Under the pieces are notes generated by a model. It worked only from the letters and a program-made list of their open reading frames with translations. It made no database searches and had not been told where the DNA came from. A DNA stretch of 8,857 nt from Pseudorhodobacter sp. (lineage in GTDB: Bacteria; Pseudomonadota; Alphaproteobacteria; Rhodobacterales; Rhodobacteraceae), in NCBI GenBank assembly GCA_024641255.1, contig JAHEDL010000148.1, positions 1-8,857 on the forward strand. Direction: 5' to 3'. The translations under genes and the position numbers were made by a program. The first letter of the stretch is position 1. Each line of letters opens with the position of its first letter. Shown one piece after another: positions 1 through 8,684 of this stretch.

Positions 1-2
1 AC

Positions 3-317
3 CGCTTCCTGTCGGCGCAGATGGACGCCTATCTGACCGACGATCTGTGGCTGCGCCTCGCCTCACACGCCAACCAGATGGGCGCGCGACTGGCCGCAGG
101 CATCACCGCCCTGCCCGGTGCGACCCTGCAACACCCGGCGCAGGCGAATATGCTGTTTCCAGAATGGCAGATCGGCACGCATGACCGCGCCGAAGCCCAA
201 GGTGCCGCCTATTACCGCATGCCTGCCCCCGAAGGCCGCGAAGCCGCGCGGCTGGTGGCGTCATGGTCCACCAGCGAAAGCGATGTCGACGATCTTCTGG
301 CCGCCTTGCAGCCCTAA
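3..317 (+). CDS. ltaE: Low-specificity L-threonine aldolase, C-terminal part (5' end outside window)
   Basis: The reading frame is open from the window edge (codons from base 3) to a TAA at 315-317, leaving about 104 C-terminal residues. These resemble the small C-terminal domain of fold-type I PLP enzymes of the threonine aldolase / beta-eliminating lyase group. The segment RFLSAQMDAYL at the start, then an 'ANMLFPEW' strand and RLVASWSTSESDVD close to the end, match the usual ending of alphaproteobacterial L-threonine aldolases as I remember them. Family members cleave L-threonine or L-allo-threonine to glycine and acetaldehyde in the cytoplasm. The Schiff-base lysine and the large PLP domain lie outside the window, so catalytic competence cannot be judged. 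The stop is 4 bp from the stop of the converging hydrolase gene, with no terminator between them. Another small-amino-acid lyase of the same fold is the main alternative. Confidence 0.8.
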   Translation, partial: RFLSAQMDAYLTDDLWLRLASHANQMGARLAAGITALPGATLQHPAQANMLFPEWQIGTHDRAEAQGAAYYRMPAPEGREAARLVASWSTSESDVDDLLAALQP

Positions 318-321
318 GGCG

Positions 322-1137
322 CTAGCAGGCGTCCAGATGCGGCTGCACCGCCACCGCAACAGCAGCAGCATGGGTGATCGACACCATATGCGCCGCACCC
401 GCTACCGATAGCCGCGACGCCTGTGGCAACCGCGCCGCCAGCGCGTCATGCACCGCCGCAATCACCGGCGGGCTCTCGGCCCCATCAATCAACAGCACCG
501 GCACCGCCACGCTTTCCAGCCCACCCGCCCGCAGCAACCCCGCCGCATCATCGACCAGATAGGGGTTCTGCGCCACAATCAGATGAATCCGGTCCACCAT
601 ATAGCTTTGCAGCCGCTCTGGCAGGTCGGCCAAACTATCCCCGGTGCCCCATTGGCTGTGAAACAACTCCGCCGCCTGCCGCCGCTTCCCCGCCCACACC
701 AGATCGGCAAACGCGCCATGCCCCGCCGCAAAGGCTGCAAAACGCGCATCCGGCTTGGCGGCAGCAAAAATCACCGGTTCGACCAAAGTCAGGCTGCGCA
801 CCAGATCGGGGCGCTCTAACGCCACGCGCAATGCCACAGTGCCGCCAAAGCTGTGGCCAAACAGGTCTACCGGCCCGCCGTCGCCAATGCTTTGCGCCAT
901 CGTCACCGCAGCCGCCGTGGCCTGCGCGTGCAAATCGCTGCTTTCATCCCAATCCGCCGCGCGACCATGGCCGATCTGGTCAATCGCCGTCACCGTCACG
1001 CCCTGCAACGCCTCGGCCAACCCGGCCCAAGCCCCCGCATGCGCCAAAGAACAATGCAGCGCCAACACCGGCCGCGCGCCGCCCCGCGCCCAGACCCGCG
1101 ACGGCGGCAATTCAAAACGCGCTAGGTCTTCAGCCAT
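322..1137 (-). CDS. Alpha/beta hydrolase fold protein
   Basis: This is a 271-residue cytoplasmic-type protein without signal peptide, a normal length for a single-domain alpha/beta hydrolase. An oxyanion-hole region HCSLAHAGAW lies near residues 28-37, then DQIGHGRA (53-60). The nucleophile elbow GHSFGG puts the predicted Ser at 96, and the predicted His is at 250 in AGAAHMVS. The usual acid position after strand 7 (G-x-x-D) reads GAESPP (219-224), with Ser where Asp is expected. Glu221 next to it, or Glu120 after strand 6 (LVEP), may serve instead; this is inference. The ATG at 1137-1135 directly follows the isomerase TGA (TGAATG), and GGGAAG 6 nt upstream inside the isomerase end can act as ribosome-binding site, so the two are probably translationally coupled. 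Substrate unknown. Esterase, C-C hydrolase or other hydrolase activity cannot be told apart from sequence alone. Confidence 0.85.
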   Translation of the reverse strand: MAEDLARFELPPSRVWARGGARPVLALHCSLAHAGAWAGLAEALQGVTVTAIDQIGHGRAADWDESSDLHAQATAAAVTMAQSIGDGGPVDLFGHSFGGTVALRVALERPDLVRSLTLVEPVIFAAAKPDARFAAFAAGHGAFADLVWAGKRRQAAELFHSQWGTGDSLADLPERLQSYMVDRIHLIVAQNPYLVDDAAGLLRAGGLESVAVPVLLIDGAESPPVIAAVHDALAARLPQASRLSVAGAAHMVSITHAAAVAVAVQPHLDAC

Positions 1138-1734
1138 TCACAACTTCCCGGACAGGTGCAGATCAAGGTCTTCCAACCGATCCTGCCCCCAGAACCGCTC
1201 GTCGCCCACGATGTAGAACGGCACGCCGAATACACCACGCGCCACCGCTTCTTCAAGGTTCGCCATATAGGTTTCTGCCGCCATCAGCATATGCTTGTCG
1301 GCAATCGCCGGATCAAACCCATGCGCCGCAAGCAAGGCCCGCACCACCTCATCCTCGGCAATATTGCGGCCCTCGGCCCAGACCGCGCGCGGAAACGCCT
1401 GCACCAACCCCGCCAAATCGCCGCCACCCACCTTCGCTGCCGCAATAATCGCATAGGCCGAAGGGGCGGGGTTCACCGGAAAGAACATCGGCTGCAAATC
1501 AAGCTTGACCCCACGCTTCGCCGCCTGCCGCCGCAACTCTTGCAACCGATACTCCTTGCGGCTTTGATGACGCTCGGCCAACACTTGCCCCCCGGTGCGC
1601 GGGAACAATGCCGGCGCATCAATCGGGATATATCGCAGGCTCGCGCCATGTTTGGCCGCAATCTGCTCCAATCGATCCCCCGCCAGATAGCAAAACGGTG
1701 ACATCGGCGCAAAGAAGTAGTCGATCTGCGGCAT
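1138..1734 (-). CDS. 2-hydroxychromene-2-carboxylate isomerase-like protein (DsbA-fold, GST kappa type)
   Basis: The 198-residue protein matches the HCCA isomerase / GST-kappa branch of the thioredoxin fold. The N-terminal strand is followed by APMSPFCYLAGDRL (9-22); Ser12 corresponds to the Ser that activates glutathione in HCCA isomerase. The middle is helical, with a Phe-Pro-Val-Asn segment near 85-88 and NIAEDE near 124. The end has the family hallmark GVFGVPFYIV (167-176), with the cis-Pro expected at 172, then FWGQDRL. The characterised enzyme isomerises 2-hydroxychromene-2-carboxylate in naphthalene breakdown. Many alphaproteobacteria keep such genes without that pathway and nothing nearby suggests it, so the true substrate is unknown. 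There is no CxxC, so a thiol-disulfide oxidoreductase role is unlikely. The ATG at 1734 is preceded by GGAAAGG about 8 nt upstream. First gene of a two-gene operon with the hydrolase. Confidence 0.88.
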   Translation of the reverse strand: MPQIDYFFAPMSPFCYLAGDRLEQIAAKHGASLRYIPIDAPALFPRTGGQVLAERHQSRKEYRLQELRRQAAKRGVKLDLQPMFFPVNPAPSAYAIIAAAKVGGGDLAGLVQAFPRAVWAEGRNIAEDEVVRALLAAHGFDPAIADKHMLMAAETYMANLEEAVARGVFGVPFYIVGDERFWGQDRLEDLDLHLSGKL

Positions 1735-1767
1735 TTCGGGCGCCTTTCCGGCTTGACGGTTTGCAAG

Positions 1768-1795
1768 ACCCTAGCCGGGTGATAAGCGGTGTCAA
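1768..1795 (-). promoter_or_regulatory. Candidate promoter for the isomerase-hydrolase operon
   Basis: On the minus strand a perfect -35 hexamer TTGACA (1795-1790) is followed after 16 nt by TAGGGT (1773-1768) as a possible -10. Transcription would begin near 1760 and give a leader of about 25-30 nt before the ATG at 1734. The -10 is a poor consensus match, but the geometry fits a housekeeping sigma factor. This is inference from pattern only. A TTGACG at 1753-1758 on the plus strand could be a -35 for prs, but I could not find a -10 at normal spacing for it. Confidence 0.4.
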
Positions 1796-1825
1796 CATTC
1801 CGAATCTGGCCCCCGGAGAGACCCT

Positions 1826-2845
1826 ATGCCCGCCATGACCGAGCCGAAACTGATTTCCGGCAACGCAAACCTTTCGCTTGCGAAATCCATCGCCCGCCGC
1901 ATGTCCATGCATCGCGGCATGTCGGTAAATCTGGTCGACGCCCGCGTCGAACGCTTCAACGACCAAGAGATTTTCGTCGAGGTTTACGAAAACGTCCGGG
2001 GCGAGGATATGTATATCATCCAGCCCACGTCGAACCCGGCAAACGACAACCTGATGGAACTGCTGATCATGTGCGATGCGCTGCGCCGGTCGTCGGCAGA
2101 TCGCATCACCGCCGTGATCCCGTATTTCGGCTACGCCCGCCAAGACCGCCGCGCCAAGGCGCGCACGCCGATCTCGGCCAAACTGGTGGCCAACCTGATC
2201 GCGCAATCGGGCGTCGACCGCGTGCTGACGCTGGATCTGCACGCCGCGCAAATTCAGGGCTTCTTCGACATCCCGGTGGACAACCTTTATGCCTCGCCAG
2301 TGTTCGCGCTGGATATCGAACATAACTTCAAAGGCCAGATGGATGATCTGATGATCGTCTCGCCCGACGTTGGCGGCGTTGCCCGCGCCCGCGAATTGGC
2401 CAAGCGCATCAACGCCCCGCTGTCGATCGTCGACAAACGCCGCGAAAAGGCGGGCGAGATTGCCGGTATGACGGTGATCGGCAATGTCGAAGGCAAGAAA
2501 TGCATCATCGTCGATGACATCTGCGACACCGCCGGCACCCTGTGCAAAGCCGCCGAAGTGCTGATGGAAAACGGCGCGACCGAAGTCCACAGCTATATCA
2601 CCCACGGCGTGCTGTCGGGCCCGGCGGTAGAGCGTGTGACCAACTCGGTGATGAAATCGCTGGTGATCACCGACTCCATCGAACCGACCGACGCCGTAAA
2701 GAACTGCCCGAACATCCGCATCGTCCCCACCGCCCCGATGTTCGCACAAGCCATCCTGAACATCTGGAACGGCACCAGCGTGTCGTCGCTGTTCGAAACC
2801 GATACCTTGGTTCCGATCTACGAAGGCATGTATCAGCGCGGCTAA
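1826..2845 (+). CDS. prs: Ribose-phosphate pyrophosphokinase (PRPP synthetase)
   Basis: Makes 5-phosphoribosyl-1-pyrophosphate from ribose 5-phosphate and ATP in the cytoplasm, feeding purine, pyrimidine, NAD, histidine and tryptophan synthesis. The 339 residues carry both type I phosphoribosyltransferase-like halves. Seen are the [10 protein letters not shown] segment (43-52), the ATP-binding flexible loop [14 protein letters not shown] (101-114), the DLHA divalent-metal/pyrophosphate motif (137-140), [16 protein letters not shown] (178-193), and the ribose-phosphate loop [10 protein letters not shown] (229-238). It is about 20-25 residues longer than the E. coli enzyme, as I recall for related alphaproteobacteria. 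The ATG at 1826 has GGAGAG at 1815-1820 with 5-nt spacing. A second in-frame ATG at 1835 is possible but its spacing would be 14 nt. It is divergent from the isomerase operon, alone in its transcription unit, and followed by a terminator-like hairpin. Confidence 0.98.
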   Translation: MPAMTEPKLISGNANLSLAKSIARRMSMHRGMSVNLVDARVERFNDQEIFVEVYENVRGEDMYIIQPTSNPANDNLMELLIMCDALRRSSADRITAVIPYFGYARQDRRAKARTPISAKLVANLIAQSGVDRVLTLDLHAAQIQGFFDIPVDNLYASPVFALDIEHNFKGQMDDLMIVSPDVGGVARARELAKRINAPLSIVDKRREKAGEIAGMTVIGNVEGKKCIIVDDICDTAGTLCKAAEVLMENGATEVHSYITHGVLSGPAVERVTNSVMKSLVITDSIEPTDAVKNCPNIRIVPTAPMFAQAILNIWNGTSVSSLFETDTLVPIYEGMYQRG

Positions 2846-2863
2846 ACCCGCCCAAAATCAAAC

Positions 2864-2909
2864 CTCCCGCCGCGTGGTCCGCCGAAGGCGCCTCCGGCGG
2901 GAGTATTTT
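2864..2909 (+). terminator. Likely intrinsic terminator of prs
   Basis: CTCCCGCC (2864-2871) can pair with GGCGGGAG (2896-2903), and TATTTT follows at 2904-2909. An alternative inner hairpin pairs CCGCCG (2879-2884) with CGGCGG (2895-2900). The structure sits 19 nt after the prs stop. The U-tract is short and interrupted by A, so strength is uncertain. Confidence 0.65.
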
Positions 2910-2956
2910 CAAAAGAGCAATTGCTTCACATTGGCGCAAATATCCCCGCCGGAGGC
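2890..2956. repeat. Inverted pair of a G/C-rich element between convergent genes
   Basis: GCCTCCGGCGGGAGTA at 2890-2905 reappears on the opposite strand at 2956-2941 as GCCTCCGGCGGGGATA, with 14 of 16 positions the same. The first 12 bases are identical, so 2890-2901 and 2945-2956 could also pair with each other across a 43-nt loop. Each copy is followed, on its own strand, by a TATTT-type run and points towards the opposing gene. From memory, the motif CCTCCGGCGGGAGTATTTT is common after genes in Rhodobacteraceae; that is recollection, not something the window proves. It probably provides termination in both directions for prs and the lectin gene. Confidence 0.6.
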
Positions 2957-2998
2957 TGCTGTTCTGGCAGCGCTCAGCACCGGCAGCCTATTGCTGCG

Positions 2999-3349
2999 CT
3001 AATATAACTGCCAGTCATCCTCGCCGCGCGCGGCGCCGATGGCGATCCAATCGGCGCGCACCCGCGCCACCCGCGTATCGCCCCAGGTGCGAAACACGAT
3101 ATGAAAGCCCGCCTCGGTGATATTTTCTGCTGCGATGTCAGCGCGCGACGTGTGCTTGTGGTCAATGTCCCACATGCCAATCGACACCATCACCGACGGC
3201 GCTTGGGTGAAGGCTTCCTTGAAGCTGACGATATGGCGACTTTCGCGGTCGCCTTGGCCAGTCCACATCACACCGCCGTCGGCAAAATCCGAAAACAGCA
3301 CGCGCGATCCTTGCTGGATACCGACCGAATTTGACGAAATGCGTTTCAT
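2999..3349 (-). CDS. Small stand-alone H-type lectin-domain protein
   Basis: The 116-residue protein looks like a single H-type lectin domain (Pfam H_lectin-like) spanning about residues 37-105. The recognisable pattern is SFKEAFTQAPSVMVSIGMWD (42-61), an Arg at 69, then AAENITEAGFHIVF (73-86), TWGDTRVARVRADWIAIG (88-105). In animals this domain binds N-acetylgalactosamine and forms hexamers; the bacterial role is unknown. There is no signal peptide or membrane segment, so a cytoplasmic location is predicted, which is odd for a sugar binder. The ATG at 3349 has only a weak purine-rich upstream element (GTGAAG). It lies downstream of atpC on the same strand but beyond a strong terminator, so it is expressed either by read-through or from its own promoter, which I could not identify. 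The domain call is from pattern memory; the job of the protein is not inferred. Confidence 0.8.
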   Translation of the reverse strand: MKRISSNSVGIQQGSRVLFSDFADGGVMWTGQGDRESRHIVSFKEAFTQAPSVMVSIGMWDIDHKHTSRADIAAENITEAGFHIVFRTWGDTRVARVRADWIAIGAARGEDDWQLY

Positions 3350-3410
3350 GACTTCACTACCTATCGCCGCAGCCTAGCAGTGAATTCGGGCAAGAAAAGG
3401 ACGATAAATG

Positions 3411-3435
3411 AAAAGGCCCCGCCAAAGCGGGGCCT
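3411..3435 (-). terminator. Rho-independent terminator of the atpHAGDC operon
   Basis: On the minus strand AGGCCCCGC (3435-3427), loop TTTG, GCGGGGCCT (3422-3414) form a perfect 9-bp G/C-rich stem. The final T of the stem is followed by TTT (3413-3411), making a run of four, and then CATTT. It starts 21 nt past the atpC stop, the expected place for the end of the operon, and separates atpC from the downstream lectin gene. Confidence 0.92.
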
Positions 3436-3456
3436 GATCCAAAACGAGCGCTTGTC

Positions 3457-3849
3457 TTAGAAGCCAGCGGCGGTGCGCATGGCGGCCAGATCGGCGACGA
3501 TCTTGTCGGCAGAGTCCTTGTCTGCGCCAACAGTGGTGGCTTCGGTGGCATCGGCGACCAGTTGGTCAACCAAGGCTGCGGTCAGCTCTTCCACCGGAAC
3601 CGCGCGTTCGGCCAGAACCGAAACGCCGGTTGCGGTGATTTCCGCGAAACCGCCCGTCACCACGAAGGATTTCACCCCTTCGGAAGACGCCACTTTCAAC
3701 ACGCCGGGGCGCAGGGTGGTGATGGTGGGGGCATGCCCCTCCATCGCCGTCAGGTCGCCATCAGCGCCCGGGATCTGCACCTCGGAAGCTGCCAGAGAGG
3801 CCAAACGCCGCTCCGGGCTAACCAGATCAAATTGCAGCGTTCCTGCCAT
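3457..3849 (-). CDS. atpC: ATP synthase F1 subunit epsilon
   Basis: A 130-residue central-stalk subunit that joins gamma to the F0 c-ring and can regulate ATP hydrolysis. The N-terminal beta-sandwich (about 1-83) shows LQFDLVSPERRL (5-16), PGADGDLTAMEGHAPTI (27-43), and FVVTGGFAEI near 62-71. The C-terminal part (about 84-130) is the Ala-rich helical region and is shorter than in E. coli. In alphaproteobacteria a separate zeta protein does much of the inhibition; it is not encoded here. The ATG at 3849 follows the atpD TAA by 9 nt. The sequence AAGGGGG, which overlaps that stop codon, is the ribosome-binding site, so translation is likely coupled to atpD. Last gene of the operon, followed by a strong terminator. 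Confidence 0.96.
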   Translation of the reverse strand: MAGTLQFDLVSPERRLASLAASEVQIPGADGDLTAMEGHAPTITTLRPGVLKVASSEGVKSFVVTGGFAEITATGVSVLAERAVPVEELTAALVDQLVADATEATTVGADKDSADKIVADLAAMRTAAGF

Positions 3850-3858
3850 GATGCCCCC

Positions 3859-6185
<2,327 letters not shown>

Positions 6186-6209
6186 AGATTATCTCCCCCT
6201 GCCCCGCCC

Positions 6210-7748
6210 TCAGGCGAAGTCTTTCGCGAAAGCGTCAAGCTCTGCACGGATGGCTTTTTCCAGATCGCCCGCAACTTTGCGGTCTTTCGTGGTGATGTCG
6301 GCCAGCAGTGCCTTGCCGGTGGTGCGCAGGTGCTTCAGCAGACCAGCTTCATAGCGGCCCACGTCCTTCACTGCGACTTTGTCCAGATAGCCCGAGGTGC
6401 CAGCGTAGATCACGCAAACGATCTCGGCGTTGGTCATCGGCGAATACTGGGCTTGCTTCATCAGCTCTGTCAAACGTGCGCCACGGTTCAGCAGCTGCTG
6501 GGTCGAAGCGTCAAGGTCAGAACCGAACTGTGCGAAGGCCGCCATTTCGCGGTACTGCGCCAGTTCCAGCTTCACCTTACCAGCCACCGACTTCATGGCG
6601 TTGGTTTGTGCCGAAGAGCCCACGCGCGAAACCGACAGACCGGTGTTCACTGCAGGGCGGATGCCTTGGTAGAACAGTTCGGTTTCCAGGAAGATCTGGC
6701 CGTCGGTGATCGAGATCACGTTGGTCGGGATGAAGGCCGAAACGTCGCCGCCTTGGGTTTCGATGATCGGCAGTGCGGTCAACGAGCCTGCGCCGAAATC
6801 TTCGTTCAGCTTCGACGAACGCTCCAGCAGACGGGAGTGCAGGTAGAAAACGTCGCCCGGGTAGGCTTCACGTCCCGGCGGACGGCGCAGCAACAGCGAC
6901 ATCTGACGGTAAGCAACAGCTTGCTTGGACAAGTCATCATAGATGATCAGCGCGTGGCGGCCGTTGTCGCGGAAGAATTCCGCCATAGCGGTTGCCGCGT
7001 AGGGTGCCAGGAACTGCATCGGTGCCGGGTCCGAAGCGGTTGCAGCCACAACGATCGTGTAGTCGATCGCGCCGGTTTCTTCCAACTTCTTCACCAACTG
7101 TGCCACGGTCGAACGCTTCTGACCGATAGCAACGTAGATGCAGTACAGCTTTTTGGATTCGTCGTCGCCAGCAGCCTCGTTATAGACTTTCTGGTTCAGA
7201 ATGGTGTCCAGAGCCACGGCGGTTTTGCCGGTCTGACGGTCACCGATGATCAGTTCGCGCTGGCCACGGCCAACCGGGATCATAGCGTCAACGGCTTTCA
7301 GGCCGGTTGCCATCGGTTCGTGAACCGATTTCCGCGGAATGATGCCCGGAGCTTTCTGGTCGGCGATGCGACGCTCGGTGGCAGCGATCGGGCCTTTGCC
7401 GTCGATCGGGTTGCCCAGACCGTCAACAACACGGCCCAGCAATGCGTTACCAGCCGGCACGTCCACGATGGACTTGGTGCGCTTGACGGTGTCGCCTTCT
7501 TTGATGTCCTGGTCCGAACCGAAGATAACGATACCGACGTTGTCGACTTCAAGGTTCAGTGCCATCCCGCGGATGCCGCCGGGGAATTCCACCATCTCAC
7601 CGGCCTGAACATTGTCCAGCCCGTGGACGCGGGCAATGCCGTCGCCAACGCTCAGAACGCGGCCAACTTCAGCCACTTCTGCGTCTTTACCGAAATTCTT
7701 GATCTGGTCCTTAAGGATCGCAGAGATCTCAGCAGCCTGAATTCCCAT
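6210..7748 (-). CDS. atpA: ATP synthase F1 subunit alpha
   Basis: The non-catalytic nucleotide-binding subunit of F1, 512 residues from the preferred start. Motifs in order are the N-terminal [12 protein letters not shown], which contacts delta, the Walker A GDRQTGKT (169-176), the Walker B region [10 protein letters not shown] (267-276), and the family signature [10 protein letters not shown] (365-374). The arginine finger follows in RVGSSAQ at residue 375, equivalent to E. coli Arg376. Two starts compete: GTG at 7751 and ATG at 7748. I chose the ATG because the AGAGG at 7760-7756 is then 7 nt away and because MGIQAAEIS is the usual alphaproteobacterial N-terminus. The ATG shares its A with the atpH TGA (TGATG), so translation is coupled. 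The small acidic insert [11 protein letters not shown] near 190-200 looks like an ordinary lineage variation. Confidence 0.99.
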   Translation of the reverse strand: MGIQAAEISAILKDQIKNFGKDAEVAEVGRVLSVGDGIARVHGLDNVQAGEMVEFPGGIRGMALNLEVDNVGIVIFGSDQDIKEGDTVKRTKSIVDVPAGNALLGRVVDGLGNPIDGKGPIAATERRIADQKAPGIIPRKSVHEPMATGLKAVDAMIPVGRGQRELIIGDRQTGKTAVALDTILNQKVYNEAAGDDESKKLYCIYVAIGQKRSTVAQLVKKLEETGAIDYTIVVAATASDPAPMQFLAPYAATAMAEFFRDNGRHALIIYDDLSKQAVAYRQMSLLLRRPPGREAYPGDVFYLHSRLLERSSKLNEDFGAGSLTALPIIETQGGDVSAFIPTNVISITDGQIFLETELFYQGIRPAVNTGLSVSRVGSSAQTNAMKSVAGKVKLELAQYREMAAFAQFGSDLDASTQQLLNRGARLTELMKQAQYSPMTNAEIVCVIYAGTSGYLDKVAVKDVGRYEAGLLKHLRTTGKALLADITTKDRKVAGDLEKAIRAELDAFAKDFA

Positions 7749-8308
7749 CACCCAACCTCTTTCATTGCATTCTGGAGAGCCGCGAGCTTCGCCTTGACCG
7801 AGGTATCGATCATGGTCGAGCCGAGCTTGACGATAAGTCCGCCGATGAGGCTTTCATCAACGGTGGTGTTCAATTTGACATCCTTGCCAACCTTCGCCTT
7901 CAGCGAAGCAGCAAGCTTGGCGGCCTGATCAGCCGACAGGGCCGAAGCCGAAGTCACCTCTGCGGTCACTTCGCCCTTTTCGGTGGCGATGCGCGCTTTC
8001 AGGTCGGCAACCAGTTGCGGCAGCACGAACAGGCGGCGCTTGGATGCCATCAGCGCAATGGTGTTCGCCGTCGTCACCGACAGCCCCATCTTTGCAGCAA
8101 CAGCAGCCATGGCGCGCGCTTGGTCGTCACGCGCCACAACGGGCGATGCGATCATGTCGCTCAGCTCGGGGCTGGCAGCCAGTGCTGCCCCCAGCGCGTC
8201 TGCATCGGCTTCCAAAGCCTTCAGACCATTTTCTTCTTTGGCAATCTCGAACAATGCCTGCGCGTAACGCCCGGCAATGCCCAAGGAGATCGAAGCTGGT
8301 TCGGACAC
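7748..8308 (-). CDS. atpH: ATP synthase F1 subunit delta (OSCP)
   Basis: The peripheral-stalk subunit that clamps the top of F1 to the b subunits; 186 residues, normal length. The N-terminal six-helix domain begins [16 protein letters not shown] (11-26), the conserved RYAxAlf motif. The C-terminal region matches the delta signature, [20 protein letters not shown] at 144-163. The start codon is GTG at 8308. A nearby ATG at 8313 is out of frame. The GTG has GGAAGG (8320-8315) exactly 6 nt upstream, and MSEPASIS is a usual N-terminus for this group. First gene of the five-gene operon; its stop overlaps the atpA start by one base. Confidence 0.97.
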   Translation of the reverse strand: MSEPASISLGIAGRYAQALFEIAKEENGLKALEADADALGAALAASPELSDMIASPVVARDDQARAMAAVAAKMGLSVTTANTIALMASKRRLFVLPQLVADLKARIATEKGEVTAEVTSASALSADQAAKLAASLKAKVGKDVKLNTTVDESLIGGLIVKLGSTMIDTSVKAKLAALQNAMKEVG

Positions 8309-8314
8309 GTCATC

Positions 8315-8320
8315 CCTTCC
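8315..8320 (-). promoter_or_regulatory. Ribosome-binding site deciding the GTG start of atpH
   Basis: On the minus strand GGAAGG is followed after 6 nt (GATGAC) by GTG. The ATG inside that spacer is in another frame and soon meets no atpH sequence, so the site supports GTG initiation. Confidence 0.75.
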
Positions 8321-8400
8321 GCTGTCTAGGCCCCTCCCGTCAACCGCATCCGGGGTTCAACCCATTTGCGGCGCATACTTGGGGCATGCGTCTTTCGATT

Positions 8401-8428
8401 TTGGGCGTCTGTAGCAGACGATTCCCAA
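8401..8428. promoter_or_regulatory. Bulged inverted repeat in the atp upstream region
   Basis: TTGGG-CGTCTG (8401-8411), loop TAG, CAGACG (8415-8420), bulge ATT, CCCAA (8424-8428) give an 11-bp stem with one 3-nt bulge. No T-run follows on either strand, so it is not a normal terminator. It may be a protein-binding dyad or a leader hairpin of the atp mRNA about 95-120 nt before the atpH start. On the minus strand it overlaps a weak promoter candidate, TTGCGA (8436-8431), 17 nt, TACAGA (8413-8408). Both readings are inference. Confidence 0.4.
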
Positions 8429-8634
8429 TGTCGCAACCGGGGAAGACACCCAATTTTAACCCCAACCACTGCGACAAATCGCAAGTCGGCCACCACAACG
8501 CCCCGGCACCGAAATTCCGGCCAGAAAAACCCTGATTGATTACAGTTTTATCGCAATTTCCGCCACCGCACCGCAATTGGGGCCAGTTGGGTCAATTTGC
8601 CGCCGCTTCATCATTTAAAATGGCACCGTACCGC

Positions 8635-8645
8635 GTTGACTCAAC
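8635..8645. promoter_or_regulatory. Short palindrome upstream of the right-edge gene
   Basis: GTTGA-C-TCAAC is a perfect 5-1-5 dyad about 40 bp before the first candidate start of the partial gene. It contains TTGACT, which could serve as a -35, but no -10 lies 16-19 nt downstream. TTTAAT at 8667-8672 resembles a -10 but is 25 nt away. It may be an operator. Confidence 0.3.
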
Positions 8646-8684
8646 TCTGGACATCAGTGCAACAGTTTTAATCGTGTGTAGGGT

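Larger units (their letters stand above)
8309..8684. other. Non-coding upstream region of the atp operon
   Basis: About 376 bp without a convincing gene lies between divergent atpH and the partial gene at the right edge. It must hold the start of the atp transcript unless transcription enters from outside. It is more AT-rich than its surroundings around 8531-8560 and 8610-8622. It contains an 11-bp bulged inverted repeat (8401-8428) and short perfect 5-1-5 dyads at 8353-8363, 8612-8622 and 8635-8645. ACAGTTTTA occurs directly repeated at 8542-8550 and 8662-8670. A minus-strand frame across 8340-8576 starts with TTG, has no ribosome-binding site and resembles no protein I know, so I left it out. 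Confidence 0.7.

Noticed and set aside
423..1448. 341-codon plus-strand frame antisense to the hydrolase and isomerase
   Set aside because: Extremely Pro/Arg/Ala-rich translation typical of GC-rich shadow frames. The minus strand carries two clear conserved proteins.
1753..1786. Plus-strand TTGACG with GATAAG as a prs promoter
   Set aside because: The spacing is 22 nt, outside the normal range, so I did not annotate it as a promoter.
1619..2749. 376-codon minus-strand frame antisense to prs
   Set aside because: Its translation is a mirror of prs codon use, rich in His, Asp, Arg and Val with no domain, and it also runs across the divergent promoter region and the start of the isomerase gene.
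2954..2988. Possible hairpin GGCTGC...GCAGCC downstream of the lectin stop
   Set aside because: The loop is long and no T-run follows on the minus strand. The G/C-rich element at 2941-2956 is a better candidate for termination.
3101..3377. Two plus-strand frames (77 and 86 codons) antisense to the lectin gene
   Set aside because: The minus-strand frame matches the H-type lectin pattern; these have no ribosome-binding site or domain, and one continues into the region between the gene and the atp terminator.
6330..7928. 532-codon plus-strand frame antisense to atpA and part of atpH
   Set aside because: Same effect as over atpD. It spans two real genes, has no ribosome-binding site and no recognisable domain.
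8340..8576. 78-residue Cys-rich minus-strand frame upstream of atpH
   Set aside because: Starts with TTG, lacks a Shine-Dalgarno sequence, has no recognisable domain and covers likely regulatory DNA. It could be revisited if conserved in relatives.
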